A DNA stretch of 47,355 nucleotides from Bacteroidota bacterium (lineage in GTDB: Bacteria > Bacteroidota > Ignavibacteria > Palsa-1295): assembly GCA_018266755.1 (NCBI GenBank), contig JAFDZW010000010.1:1-47355 (forward strand), read 5' to 3'. Within the stretch, counting starts at the first letter, position 1, and each line of letters opens with the position of its first letter. Both the position numbers and the translations under genes were made by a program. Shown in pieces: positions 29,168 through 37,441 of this stretch. Under the pieces are notes generated by a model. That model had not been told where the DNA came from, did not search any database, and was given only the letters and a program-made list of their open reading frames with translations.

Positions 29168-29935
29168 ATGCGTATAACCCTGCTCGGCACCGGAACGTCT
29201 ACTGGCGTCCCGATGATCGGGTGTCAGTGCCGTATCTGTACGTCGAGCGATCCGCGCGACAAACGATTGCGCGTGAGCGCACTGATCGAAACCCCGGAGA
29301 CCACGATCCTCATCGACACGACACCGGACTTCCGCCAACAGATGCTCAACCGCGGCATCCGCAAACTCGATGCGATCCTCTATACACACCGCCACTTCGA
29401 TCACATCGCCGGTTTCGACGATCTTCGTGCATTCCAATTTCTGCGCCTTGGCGTGCCGATGTGCTATGCCAATCAGGATACCTACGATGGTATTCGCCAG
29501 ACCTTTCCCTATGCGTTCGACCTTGTAAAGAATACAGGCGGCGGCGGGGTGCCGCAGGTGCCGTTTACGGTGATCGAACAAACGCCATTCGCCGTTGGCG
29601 ATCTGCTCATCGAACCCGTCCGCATCGATCACGGCATGATGGATATTCTCGGTTTTCGCATCGGGGGCTTTGCATATCTGACCGATTGCAAGCGTATCCC
29701 AGTGGATTCAAAAGAGAAGCTGAAGAGCCTGGATGTGATGGTGCTCGATGGATTGCGTCACACGCCCCACCCGACGCATCTGGCTATCGACGAATCGATT
29801 GCGTACGCAAAAGAGCTCAGGCCGAAGATGACCTACCTCACGCACATGAACCACGATGTGCTGCACGCCGAAACCGAGTCACGGTTGCCGCCGAACATTC
29901 GGCTTGCCTACGATGGTTTGGCGATCGAGTTATAG
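29168..29935 (+). CDS. PhnP-like metallo-beta-lactamase-fold hydrolase
   Basis: A 255-residue metal-dependent hydrolase. It has the N-terminal GTGTSTGVPMIGCQCRIC segment with cysteines typical of the PhnP subgroup, the metal motif THRHFDHIAGFDD, and later ligands in RIDHGMMD, YLTDCKRI and LTHMNHD. PhnP acts as a cyclic phosphodiesterase in phosphonate breakdown, but no phn genes are here, so the substrate may be another phosphodiester. It closes a three-gene plus-strand operon. Confidence 0.85.
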   Translation: MRITLLGTGTSTGVPMIGCQCRICTSSDPRDKRLRVSALIETPETTILIDTTPDFRQQMLNRGIRKLDAILYTHRHFDHIAGFDDLRAFQFLRLGVPMCYANQDTYDGIRQTFPYAFDLVKNTGGGGVPQVPFTVIEQTPFAVGDLLIEPVRIDHGMMDILGFRIGGFAYLTDCKRIPVDSKEKLKSLDVMVLDGLRHTPHPTHLAIDESIAYAKELRPKMTYLTHMNHDVLHAETESRLPPNIRLAYDGLAIEL

Positions 29936-30173
29936 CAGCATCGCCATCATGATATCGCTGAGGTACTCGGCGTCCTGGTAGAGAGACTTTCTGCGGGTAC
30001 CCTTCATCGACAAAGCCCACTGCTTCAGAGAGATTGAGTCCTATGTGTCAACCTGTCGGATGATGACGTTCATCTGTTCATTACAAATTATTCAGCGAAA
30101 GATCGTGGGATATCAATGTTCTCTGACACCGCAATTTCCCCCAAAAGTTACGACCCGTAACAACTCTACTGCT

Positions 30174-30950
30174 ATGAAGACCAACTCGATATTTCGTTGC
30201 CTTTCGCTGCTCGCATTTGTCGGTGCAATCCTCTCTGGTTGTGGCTCACCCAATCAGGCAAGTTGGTACACCACCCAGCCACTGACGATCAACGGACAAG
30301 ATGACGATTGGGACGGCCGGCTTGAGTATCACGAGAAAGAGAAGATCGGAGTGGGGATAGCGAATGATGGGGACAATCTCTATATCGTGTTGAAAACGAT
30401 TGATCGTCCGACAATGCTCAAACTTGTACGAACCGGCACCACCATCTGGTTCGATTCGACCGGTGGTACAAAAAAAATCTTCGGGATTCGTTTTCCGCTG
30501 GGTGTCGAAGATATAGGCATAACACGTGGCAGGCGTCCCGATATTAGCGCGATGGAGGATGACGGCGCCGAAATACAAAGCATCCGTGAGCGTTTTCGTG
30601 AAACTCTGAGAGAGGTCGAGGTGATCGGTCCGAATCCTCTCGATCGTAAGAGGCTGCCGGTTGTCTCATCGTTTAACACGAACGGTATCAAAGTAGGACT
30701 GAGCGATTCGTTGGGGACGCTTGTCTATGAACTTGTCGTGCCCTTGCACCCATCCGCTTCTGCGCCGCTTGCGATCGGTACCGCCGTAGGAAAAGAGATC
30801 GGCGTCGGGATCGAGACGACAGATATGCGAGAGCAAATGCGACAGCGACGACCGGAGAACGACGGGGGCGAAATGCCTCGTGGTGGCGGGATGGGCGGTG
30901 GAATGGGTGGTGGTATTGGCGGGATGGGTGGAGGCATGCGAGGCGCTTGA
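30174..30950 (+). CDS. Lipoprotein with DOMON/CBM9-like domain, possibly cut short
   Basis: A 258-residue lipoprotein: signal MKTNSIFRCLSLLAFVGAIL with lipobox LSGC. The mature part (LTINGQDDDWDGRLEYHEKE, then VGIANDGDNLYIVLKT) matches the beta-sandwich seen in CBM9/DOMON-like proteins, which bind sugars or haem. A glycine/methionine-rich tail (PRGGGMGGGMGGG) precedes a TGA at 30948. The same frame continues for 27 codons after it (GRGGFSQQNQESMEPLKLWL then DVKLANR) to a TAG at 31032, and the last stretch looks like a missing beta-strand. The TGA may be a recent nonsense mutation or a readthrough site. ATG 30174 is chosen for the signal peptide. Confidence 0.75.
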   Translation: MKTNSIFRCLSLLAFVGAILSGCGSPNQASWYTTQPLTINGQDDDWDGRLEYHEKEKIGVGIANDGDNLYIVLKTIDRPTMLKLVRTGTTIWFDSTGGTKKIFGIRFPLGVEDIGITRGRRPDISAMEDDGAEIQSIRERFRETLREVEVIGPNPLDRKRLPVVSSFNTNGIKVGLSDSLGTLVYELVVPLHPSASAPLAIGTAVGKEIGVGIETTDMREQMRQRRPENDGGEMPRGGGMGGGMGGGIGGMGGGMRGA

Positions 30951-31088
30951 GGTCGCGGCGGGTTCAGCCAACAAAATCAAGAGTCGATGGAACCGCTCAA
31001 GCTGTGGCTTGATGTGAAGTTGGCTAACCGGTAGCTGCATACCGGTCTTTGCCGGAAGAAATCCGAGTGCAGAAGTGTTCTTCCCTCT

Positions 31089-31493
31089 ATGCAGTCAACG
31101 ATCCATTACAGTTTGAACGATCATCCGACCGTCGACGAGGTCATTGAGTTGTACGATGATTCCGGTCTGCGGCGTCCGACATACGATCGGGGAAGGATCG
31201 CCGAGATGCTGCGGCACGCCAACCTCACCGTGAGTGCACGCCTCGACGGCAAGCTGGTTGGGCTTGCGCGGTCGCTCACCGACTTTTCCTACTGTTGTTA
31301 TCTATCCGATCTGGCTGTCTCCAAAGCGTTGCAGCATCAGGGCATTGGCACGGAGCTCGTCCGATTGACGAAGCGCGAGATCGGCGATCGTGCGATGCTT
31401 CTGCTGTTGTCGGCTCCCGATGCAATGGAGTATTACCCAAAGATCGGGATGGAGCGTGTGGAGAACGGATTTATCATCAAGCGGACCATCTAG
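31089..31493 (+). CDS. GNAT-family N-acetyltransferase
   Basis: A 134-residue protein with the acetyl-CoA binding motif QHQGIGTEL in the expected position after the central strands (LVGLARSLTDFSYCCYLSDL), and a typical end (AMEYYPKIGMERVENGF). It probably transfers an acetyl group to an amine of unknown identity in the cytoplasm. It stands between the lipoprotein and a HAD hydrolase that has its own promoter, so it may be monocistronic. Confidence 0.85.
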   Translation: MQSTIHYSLNDHPTVDEVIELYDDSGLRRPTYDRGRIAEMLRHANLTVSARLDGKLVGLARSLTDFSYCCYLSDLAVSKALQHQGIGTELVRLTKREIGDRAMLLLLSAPDAMEYYPKIGMERVENGFIIKRTI

Positions 31494-31518
31494 AGAGTGC
31501 GAAAGCACGGACGCCTCG

Positions 31519-31526
31519 TATCTTTG
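31519..31526 (+). promoter_or_regulatory. Predicted promoter, -7 element
   Basis: TATCTTTG, an exact TAnnTTTG match, 26 bases before the HAD hydrolase ATG at 31545. The next gene overlaps the HAD gene, so this promoter probably serves both. Confidence 0.55.
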
Positions 31527-31544
31527 TGAGACATACCTAACTTC

Positions 31545-32213
31545 ATGATCAAAGCAATCGTATTCGATCTCGACAACACGCTCGTTGACTTCATGACGAT
31601 GAAGCGACGCGCCATCGATGCGGCCATCGACGCCATGCTCGATGCCGGTCTGGATTTGCAGCGCGAAGAGGTCGCTTCCCGCATCGATGCCATCTACAAA
31701 GAGCGCGGTATCGAGTACCAGAATATTTTCGACGACCTGCTGTTCAGCTTGCTCAATAAAGTCGATCATCGCATTCTTGCTTCGGGCATCGTAGCCTACC
31801 GCCGTGCGCGTGAGGCAGCGCTTAAACCTTATCCGCATGTGACGGCGACGCTCATGGAGCTCATTCGGCGTGGGACGAAGCTTGCCGTCTTGAGCGATGC
31901 GCCCAGCCGCGAAGCATGGCTGCGTCTGTGCTTTATCGGCTTTCATCATATCTTTACGACGGCCGTGACCTTCGACGATACCGGCGAGCGCAAACCGTCG
32001 GAAAAACCATTTCGAAAAGTGTTGGAGTTACTCGAGGTGAAGCCGGAGGAGGCGCTCATGGTCGGTGATTGGCCCGAACGCGATATCGTCGGCGCCAAGA
32101 AGGTCGGGATGAAGACTGCCTTCGCACGCTACGGCGACACGTTCGGTACGACGACGCACGATGCGGATTTCGAGCTTAACGATATTTCCGAACTTTTGAA
32201 GATCGTCGTGTGA
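31545..32213 (+). CDS. HAD-family hydrolase
   Basis: A 222-residue haloacid dehalogenase-like enzyme, probably a phosphatase. Motif I is VFDLDNTLVDF with the nucleophile and acid aspartates, motif II is VLSDAPS, motif III lies in ERKPSEKPF, and motif IV is VGDWPERDIVGAKKVG. A helical cap domain (about residues 15-95) follows motif I, as in the YjjG-like group that includes nucleotidases. The substrate cannot be read. Its stop overlaps the GTG of the pentapeptide-repeat gene. Confidence 0.85.
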   Translation: MIKAIVFDLDNTLVDFMTMKRRAIDAAIDAMLDAGLDLQREEVASRIDAIYKERGIEYQNIFDDLLFSLLNKVDHRILASGIVAYRRAREAALKPYPHVTATLMELIRRGTKLAVLSDAPSREAWLRLCFIGFHHIFTTAVTFDDTGERKPSEKPFRKVLELLEVKPEEALMVGDWPERDIVGAKKVGMKTAFARYGDTFGTTTHDADFELNDISELLKIVV

Positions 32214-32785
32214 GAGCAACAGAATACATAGAGGAGAAGACATTTGAGGCGAATGATTTGCCGGATGGCAAACTCGGGCTTGCCAATTACGAGCGATGCG
32301 AATTTCGTGGGATCGATTTTTCCGACAAGCATCTCGGCGGTCGGGTGTTCAGCGAATGCACGTTCCGCTCGTGCAATCTGAGCAACGCCGTGGTGGCGAA
32401 TGCAAGCTTCCGCGAAACGGCGTTCATCGACTCGAAGCTGACCGGCGTTGATTTCAGATCGTGCAATGAGATGCTCCTATCGTTCTCGTTTAGCGGCTGC
32501 ATTCTTGATTATGCAGTCTTCTCCGGCCTGACACTCAAGCAGACGATCTTTCGCAAGTGCTCGATGATCCGTACTTTGTTCGAGGATACGGACCTCAGCG
32601 GTTCTACGTTCGACGAATGCGAGATCGCAAGCGCCGTGTTTATCGGTACGAACCTGCAGAAGGCAGACCTCTCGACCTGCAACGAGATTACGCTCGACCC
32701 CGAGCGCAACAAGATAAAGAAAGCGAAGTTCTCACTCGCCGGAGCGTTGGGGCTCCTTGGCAAATACGATATTATCATCGAATGA
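32210..32785 (+). CDS. Pentapeptide-repeat protein, Qnr/MfpA-like form
   Basis: A 191-residue protein. From about residue 30 it shows pentapeptide repeats of the A(D/N)LXX kind (CEFRGIDFSDKHLGGRVFSE, CTFRSCNLSNAVVANASFRE), which fold into a right-handed quadrilateral beta-helix. The end, TLDPERNKIKKAKFSLAGAL, is like the C-terminal dimer region of Qnr/MfpA-type gyrase-protecting proteins, but most such proteins have other or unknown roles. GTG start at 32210, overlapping the HAD stop by four bases; no ATG is closer in frame. Confidence 0.8.
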   Translation: MRATEYIEEKTFEANDLPDGKLGLANYERCEFRGIDFSDKHLGGRVFSECTFRSCNLSNAVVANASFRETAFIDSKLTGVDFRSCNEMLLSFSFSGCILDYAVFSGLTLKQTIFRKCSMIRTLFEDTDLSGSTFDECEIASAVFIGTNLQKADLSTCNEITLDPERNKIKKAKFSLAGALGLLGKYDIIIE

Positions 32786-32793
32786 AACAGTAC

Positions 32794-32892
32794 GTCATTC
32801 TGAGCGAAGCGAAGAATCCCTTCGGGTACAAATGCACCGTTGAACTGCACCCGAAGAGATTCTTCACCTTGCAATGGTTCGTTCAACATGAC
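32794..32892. repeat. Palindromic repeat, GTCATTCTGAG type
   Basis: Starts GTCATTCTGAGCGAAGCGAA. Two 17-base arms (32811-32827 and 32849-32865) pair with one mismatch, giving a long hairpin. Its translation gives VILSEAKNP, which I recall as a junk peptide in many genomes. The outer end (ATGAC near 32892) is eroded. Confidence 0.75.
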
Positions 32893-32927
32893 AGACAATC
32901 CATGAACGCGCAGCAGAGACTGGATTC

Positions 32928-33314
32928 ATGATCTTCGGCATCGGCATCGATACCATCGAAGTGCGTCGCATTCAAGAAGCGATCGAACACTATGGCGCAC
33001 AATTTACCGACCGCATCTACAGCGAGGTCGAGTTTGCCTACTGTATGAGCCGCGCGAAGAAGTACGAGCATTTTGCGGCGCGCTTTGCAGCGAAGGAAGC
33101 ATTTGCAAAAGCGTTGGGGACCGGAGTGCGCCGTGGGTTTCGGTGGAAAGAGGTTTCGGTGCGAAACCAGATGTCCGGTCGCCCGCAGATCGAGCTGACC
33201 GGCTACATGACCGACCGGGCGAAGAATGTGATCGGCTCGCACTTTCGGGTGCACACGTCACTGACACACACTGCCGAGATCGCCGAGGCGATCGTGACGA
33301 TCGAGTTGCTATAG
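32928..33314 (+). CDS. acpS: Holo-[acyl-carrier-protein] synthase
   Basis: A 128-residue 4'-phosphopantetheinyl transferase that moves the pantetheine arm of CoA to acyl carrier protein for fatty-acid synthesis. The family motifs are clear: GIGIDTIEVRRI with the metal-binding aspartate and ARFAAKEAFAKALGTG with the glutamate, and the end SLTHTAEIAEAIVTIE matches the usual SLSHxxxYAxA strand. Length is normal for AcpS. It follows a palindromic repeat that fills the gap after the pentapeptide-repeat gene. The start is the only good ATG. Confidence 0.95.
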   Translation: MIFGIGIDTIEVRRIQEAIEHYGAQFTDRIYSEVEFAYCMSRAKKYEHFAARFAAKEAFAKALGTGVRRGFRWKEVSVRNQMSGRPQIELTGYMTDRAKNVIGSHFRVHTSLTHTAEIAEAIVTIELL

Positions 33315-33447
33315 ATCGTCGAGCGTAGATCTGAATACCAAGCGTCGTATCTCACTGAGTATCGCCGAGGAATGCGGAATCTTCCATCCGCTTCTGTCAT
33401 TTGTAGCTGTAGAAGAGATGCGTTGAACCAAACCCCCTCAGACGACT

Positions 33448-33960
33448 GTGCAAGGTGAATTCTTCGATGTTGGCGACCCGAAGCCGGGTGACGAACTACC
33501 CGAACCGGTAATGGCGGCCGAACGGACACGCCGCGGACTCAAGGATTTCACGATCCCGAAGCTCTATCACTCGATCTCCGAGGTGAGCGCGATGACCGGG
33601 ATCGAGCAGTATGTATTGCGCTATTGGGAAACTGAGTTCGAGGAGTTGCGTCCGCATAAGAATCGCGCCGGCAACCGCATCTACGCAGAGAAGGATATCA
33701 AGCTCATCTTCCGCATCAAAGAGCTGCTGCGCAACGAGCGCTATACGATCGAAGGAGCAAAACAAGTACTCAAGGAAGAGCGTGAAGAAGAGCGCCGCAT
33801 GGCGACAGTCCCGCCGCCGAAGCGTATAGAAGTGGACGAAGCCCAGCTTGCCATCATCCCGCCTCCGCCGCCGAAAGAGCTGGCCATCAAACGCGAATCG
33901 CTCACGGACCTGCGTAAAGAACTGGTCGAACTCCGAGAGTTATTGGCAAAGCAGTCGTAA
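33448..33960 (+). CDS. MerR-family regulator
   Basis: A 170-residue DNA-binding protein. The helix-turn-helix and wing are LYHSISEVSAMTGIEQYVLR then YWETEFEELRPHKNRAGNRI, followed by the second helix pair (IFRIKELLRNERYTIEGAKQ). A proline-rich linker (IIPPPPPKE) leads to a short coiled coil (DLRKELVELRELLAKQ), so it is probably a dimer. There is no effector-binding domain with conserved cysteines, so metal or redox sensing is not suggested. The GTG at 33448 is the longest start; ATG 33511 would begin just before the HTH and is equally possible. Targets unknown. Confidence 0.85.
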   Translation: MQGEFFDVGDPKPGDELPEPVMAAERTRRGLKDFTIPKLYHSISEVSAMTGIEQYVLRYWETEFEELRPHKNRAGNRIYAEKDIKLIFRIKELLRNERYTIEGAKQVLKEEREEERRMATVPPPKRIEVDEAQLAIIPPPPPKELAIKRESLTDLRKELVELRELLAKQS

Positions 33961-34081
33961 AACCATTTAGACCGCCACGATTCGGGGCGATTGAATCAGC
34001 AAACGAGGTGTATAGCACTGCGTCGGACTCACAGTCCGATCCAGTCCTCTTCGAGCGTAGAACCTGAAATAGAGTCGCCGT

Positions 34082-34372
34082 TTAGCGCGAGCGGACGGGC
34101 TCGATCTTGACGACTTTGATCTCTTTCTTGAGCTTGTCGATGACCTCGCTGCGCTTGAGGCCGACTTTCGCCTGGAAGAGCGTCACTTTATACAGTGGGC
34201 GAATGCTCGTGTTCGTCATGTGCGAATGGAGATGATCGGAATGCTTCCAGCCGGTGTCGCGGAGCATTTCCTGAATCGACGAAACCTGAAGGCGCGAAAG
34301 GGGGGTCGCAATCTTAATAGACGGTTCCTCAGAGCCGGGGGTTAGCTCTTTTTCCTTCGGTACCATTCTCAT
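34082..34372 (-). CDS. Small basic protein, unknown function
   Basis: A 96-residue lysine/arginine-rich soluble protein (MRMVPKEKELTPGSEEPSIK ... MLRDTGWKHSDHLHSHM ... RPLYKVTLFQAKVGLKR, ending IEPVRSR). AAGGAG lies 13 bases before the ATG at 34372, which fixes the start even though the frame is open for another 180 codons, where it overlaps the divergent plus-strand gene. I do not recognise the family; the basic C-terminal half could bind nucleic acid. It converges with the MerR gene across a 121-base gap that holds a 7-bp hairpin (34023-34039). Confidence 0.65.
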   Translation of the reverse strand: MRMVPKEKELTPGSEEPSIKIATPLSRLQVSSIQEMLRDTGWKHSDHLHSHMTNTSIRPLYKVTLFQAKVGLKRSEVIDKLKKEIKVVKIEPVRSR

Positions 34373-34484
34373 TATTCTGTGTCTCCTTCTCTGTTTTGTG
34401 ACGCAAGGCAATGAGCGTCCTTGCAAATTCCGGTTTTCAACAGTGTCCGGCGTCCGAAAAGTGCCGTATTTTCGTCCGGTGAAA

Positions 34485-35249
34485 ATGCTCCGACTATGCC
34501 GGGTGGTGGCTAACCTATTATTTTTCAGTTGTTTAATGACTGAGGCTCTATTTGCCCAGCCAGCAGGATCCGTCGGCATCCTGCCAAAGAAGATCACAAT
34601 CCTCACCGGCAACCTCGACTCTCTTGTTCGCTCATACACTAAAAAGGGATTTTCTGTACAGATCGGTAAACGTGAACCATCGGGTATCTTTAGCGATAAT
34701 ATATACTTAGAGAGTGGGTTCGAGATCGAACTCGCTGCTGCATCCCCAGCGAATCCGGGTGGCTGGCAACGAGCGGCGGTTGCTCGGTACGGGGCGCATA
34801 TGTCCGCGCTTACGTTCGAGGTAAATGATCCGGACTCTCTGTATAAGCTATTGCGTAATAATGGGATAGCATGCAGGATACTCGGCAGGTCTTCTGCCGA
34901 CACGAATGCTGCGGTCATGAGCTTTGCGCTGGACTCTTGTCACCCTCTCGATATCGTCTTTGAGCCAACTCACCGTCTCTCTCGTCGTGACGAGGCAACG
35001 AGGCATAAAAACGGTGTCTACCGGCTTGATTGGATTCTACTGTCATGTGGGGAGCGGATGAAACAGGTCATGGAGCGGATTCTCACGCTTACAGAGGCAA
35101 ACAAGGCGCATCAGGGATGCTGCGATTACTGGCACATGGGCAGTGGCAACGACTTCACACTCACGCGGTTCGAGCCGATTCCGCTAAAGGTCGGCAACGA
35201 CCCGTACTGGTTCTCGGTCGAAGTAGATAATTTCTATTGGGCGTATTGA
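34485..35249 (+). CDS. Exported glyoxalase-like (VOC-fold) protein
   Basis: A 254-residue protein with a signal peptide (MLRLCRVVANLLFFSCLMTE, cut near FAQ). The mature part looks like two vicinal-oxygen-chelate modules (KKITILTGNLDSLVRSYTKK, AHMSALTFEVNDPDSLYKLL), as in glyoxalase/dioxygenase-like proteins, but the four metal ligands cannot be assigned with confidence. Being exported is unusual for the fold. ATG 34485 is chosen for the signal peptide; the frame is open to 34398. It is divergent from the small basic protein. Confidence 0.7.
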   Translation: MLRLCRVVANLLFFSCLMTEALFAQPAGSVGILPKKITILTGNLDSLVRSYTKKGFSVQIGKREPSGIFSDNIYLESGFEIELAAASPANPGGWQRAAVARYGAHMSALTFEVNDPDSLYKLLRNNGIACRILGRSSADTNAAVMSFALDSCHPLDIVFEPTHRLSRRDEATRHKNGVYRLDWILLSCGERMKQVMERILTLTEANKAHQGCCDYWHMGSGNDFTLTRFEPIPLKVGNDPYWFSVEVDNFYWAY

Positions 35250-35301
35250 TTGTTCACATGTCTTGAAGTACTGGGGGTACTACCCTGAGGTCGGGTTGTA
35301 G

Positions 35302-35859
35302 TTATTTCCAGGTACCCTTCTCTTTGTCGAAGTTCTTGAACATCATCGATTCTACAGGCTTGACGGTGCGAGCGTTGTACTTGGCGCTCGACTTCGAATC
35401 GTATGGATTGATACACTCGCCCTGCACGACGAAATAGATCAACTGGCCGATCGGCATGCCGGCATAGATACGTACCGGCTGTTTCACCGAAATTTCAAGC
35501 GTCCAGGTATTGCAGAACCCGACGTCGCCTTTTCCGGCAGTCGCATGAATATCAATGCCAAGACGGCCGACGCTCGACTTGCCTTCGAGAAACGGGACAT
35601 GCGCGTGCGTCTCGGTGTACTCTTCAGTTACTCCGAGATAGAGCGTGTCCGGCCGCAACACGTACCCCTCGGGTGGGATGGTAAAGTGTTCGATCTCGTT
35701 ATGCTCGCGAGCATCAAGGACCGCCGTTTTGTACGTTGCGAGTGCTGCACCGAGATGGACGTCATAGCTGTTCGAACCGAGGTTATCACGGTTGTAGGGC
35801 TGTATCACAATGGTGCCGCGTTCGATCTCGCGGAGAATTTCGGCGTCAGTCAGAATCAT
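35302..35859 (-). CDS. dcd: dCTP deaminase
   Basis: A 185-residue nucleotide-metabolism enzyme that converts dCTP to dUTP for thymidylate synthesis. Key motifs are VIQPYNRDNLGSNSYDVHLG at the N-terminus, the FLEGKSSVGRLGIDIHATAG loop with the catalytic arginine, and GFCNTWTLEISV with the catalytic glutamate. Whether it also hydrolyses dUTP cannot be told by eye. ATG 35859 fits the family N-terminus (MILTDAEILREI) and lies 12 bases after an exact TAnnTTTG element, which gives a nearly leaderless message. It converges with the VOC-like gene. Confidence 0.9.
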   Translation of the reverse strand: MILTDAEILREIERGTIVIQPYNRDNLGSNSYDVHLGAALATYKTAVLDAREHNEIEHFTIPPEGYVLRPDTLYLGVTEEYTETHAHVPFLEGKSSVGRLGIDIHATAGKGDVGFCNTWTLEISVKQPVRIYAGMPIGQLIYFVVQGECINPYDSKSSAKYNARTVKPVESMMFKNFDKEKGTWK

Positions 35860-35870
35860 AGATGTGGCTG

Positions 35871-35878
35871 CAAAAATA
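35871..35878 (-). promoter_or_regulatory. Predicted dcd promoter, -7 element
   Basis: On the minus strand TATTTTTG, an exact TAnnTTTG match, reading toward the dcd ATG at 35859. TTT in GTGTTTAA lies upstream near the -33 position. The predicted 5' leader is only a few bases. Confidence 0.55.
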
Positions 35879-35929
35879 CTTCGATTTAAACACACCAACA
35901 GCGAAACGAACGTATATGTCACCGAAGGA

Positions 35930-37441
35930 ATGAGCACAGTGGCACAGACGATCGTTATCGGCAGCGGGATCGGCGGGTTGGCAACCGCGGCATTGCTGCA
36001 ACACCGCAGACCGGACGAGCATGTCCTCGTTCTCGAAGCGCATACCGTTAGTGGCGGTTGCGCGTCGGCGTACGATAGGTATATACGAATCGATAAGAGC
36101 GAACAGAAGCTCCGCGTTCGGCTCGATGTCGGTGCAACTACGTTGAGCGGTCTCGGTGGTACTCGCCCCGTCCAACGACTCCTTGATGAACTCGGTCTTG
36201 CACTCGATGCAGTTCCGATGGATCCAGGCATTAGTATTATGCTTCAAAACGGTACGATTGTCCGCCGTCACGCCGATCCTGCCCGATGGTACGACGAATC
36301 CTCTCGTGTGTTCGGCGAGCGCAGCATCGGGTTCTGGAAGGAGATCGATGCGATTGCAGCACGGGCGTGGGAGGTGTCCTCACGGTATCCACGCTTTCCG
36401 TTTGCTTCCGCTACGGATATTATCGCGTCGGGCCTGCGATTTCGTCTCTCGGACCTACGACTCCTTCATTTCGCTCGTACGCCACTGGTGACGATACTCC
36501 GCAACCACGGCCTGGCAGAGGACGCGCGTTTTCGGGAATTCGTCGATCAGTTATTGATGATCTCCGTTCAATGCACAAGTAGCGAAGCAAGCACCCTCGT
36601 GGCCGCGCTCGGCCTCGAATACCCGGCGCATACATTCTATGTAAACGGCGGGTTATATGCATTCGCCGAACTGCTCGAACGATCGCTTGTCGATCGAGGA
36701 GGAGCAATCCAACATAAAACCAGAATAACGGCGATTGACTACGATCGATCTCGGAAGAGGTTCATAGTAACCGATTCGAAAGAGCGAAGGTATGAGTGCG
36801 ATCGTCTTATCAGTAATGCAACGATCTGGAACACTGCTGAGCTACTTCGCACCGTGCCGCAATCGTTGAAGCAGCAGTTGCAGCGAGCCATATCCAAGCC
36901 CTACGGCGAGCACTGGGGGGCGATGATGATGACCGGGGTCATTGGGGATAGTATCGACGACGGCGGGTCGCTCTATCATCAGTATCATACATCGTTCGGC
37001 TCGCTCTTCATCTCGCTTTCGCACCGAGGCGATACGCTTCGCGCACCGCTCGGGTATCGTACCATCAGTGTTTCGTCGCACGAACCGAATGCCTCGCGCT
37101 GGCAAATGATGGATAACCAAACGTATGCACGCACACAACAAGAGGTGCTTAAACGATTTGATAGAGTGCTTCGTGAACGGTTACCCGGATACGCGGATGC
37201 AGAAAAACTACTGCTTGAAATGGGTACTCCAAAAACGTTTGAATTTTATACGCACCGCAAGCATGGCTGGGTTGGCGGGATCGCACACTCTGTGAAGAAT
37301 TGGATGCCACGGTGGCAGCCGAATGTCACGGCGCTGGATGGGTTTTATCTTGTCGGTGATACCGTATTCCCGGGTCAAGGGACTCCGGCCGTTGTACAGA
37401 GTGCGATGAACCTCTGCGATCGCATTGCCTCGAGAAATTAA
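35930..37441 (+). CDS. CrtISO/phytoene-desaturase-like FAD oxidoreductase
   Basis: A 503-residue flavoprotein. The FAD-binding dinucleotide fold is GSGIGGLATAALLQ ... VLVLEAHTVSGGCAS, and the C-terminal FAD motif GFYLVGDTVFPGQGTPAVVQ matches carotenoid isomerase (CrtISO) and related desaturases or retinol saturases. It could act on a carotenoid or another polyene lipid; no crt gene is nearby. ATG 35930 places the FAD motif 12 residues from the N-terminus. Its TAA shares a TTAA with the stop of the convergent giant gene. Confidence 0.85.
   Translation: MSTVAQTIVIGSGIGGLATAALLQHRRPDEHVLVLEAHTVSGGCASAYDRYIRIDKSEQKLRVRLDVGATTLSGLGGTRPVQRLLDELGLALDAVPMDPGISIMLQNGTIVRRHADPARWYDESSRVFGERSIGFWKEIDAIAARAWEVSSRYPRFPFASATDIIASGLRFRLSDLRLLHFARTPLVTILRNHGLAEDARFREFVDQLLMISVQCTSSEASTLVAALGLEYPAHTFYVNGGLYAFAELLERSLVDRGGAIQHKTRITAIDYDRSRKRFIVTDSKERRYECDRLISNATIWNTAELLRTVPQSLKQQLQRAISKPYGEHWGAMMMTGVIGDSIDDGGSLYHQYHTSFGSLFISLSHRGDTLRAPLGYRTISVSSHEPNASRWQMMDNQTYARTQQEVLKRFDRVLRERLPGYADAEKLLLEMGTPKTFEFYTHRKHGWVGGIAHSVKNWMPRWQPNVTALDGFYLVGDTVFPGQGTPAVVQSAMNLCDRIASRN

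Noticed and set aside
30890-30945. G-rich tract in the lipoprotein gene as a G-quadruplex
   Set aside because: Runs are explained by Gly/Met codons (GGN and ATG) and are less regular than the tract at 21211.
30948-30950. Selenocysteine codon
   Set aside because: TGA is followed by no visible SECIS-like hairpin in the expected place, the residue context is Gly-rich, and no selenoprotein family fits.
34023-34039. tRNA-like anticodon arm (TCGGA, 7-base loop CTCACAG, TCCGA)
   Set aside because: The stem and a T33-like position fit, and TTCGAGC follows, but the T stem pairs in only three of five places and no acceptor stem or D arm closes around it.
34373-34918. Upstream extension of the 96-residue minus-strand gene
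   Set aside because: It overlaps the signal peptide and body of the divergent VOC-like gene, while AAGGAG precedes the internal ATG at 34372.
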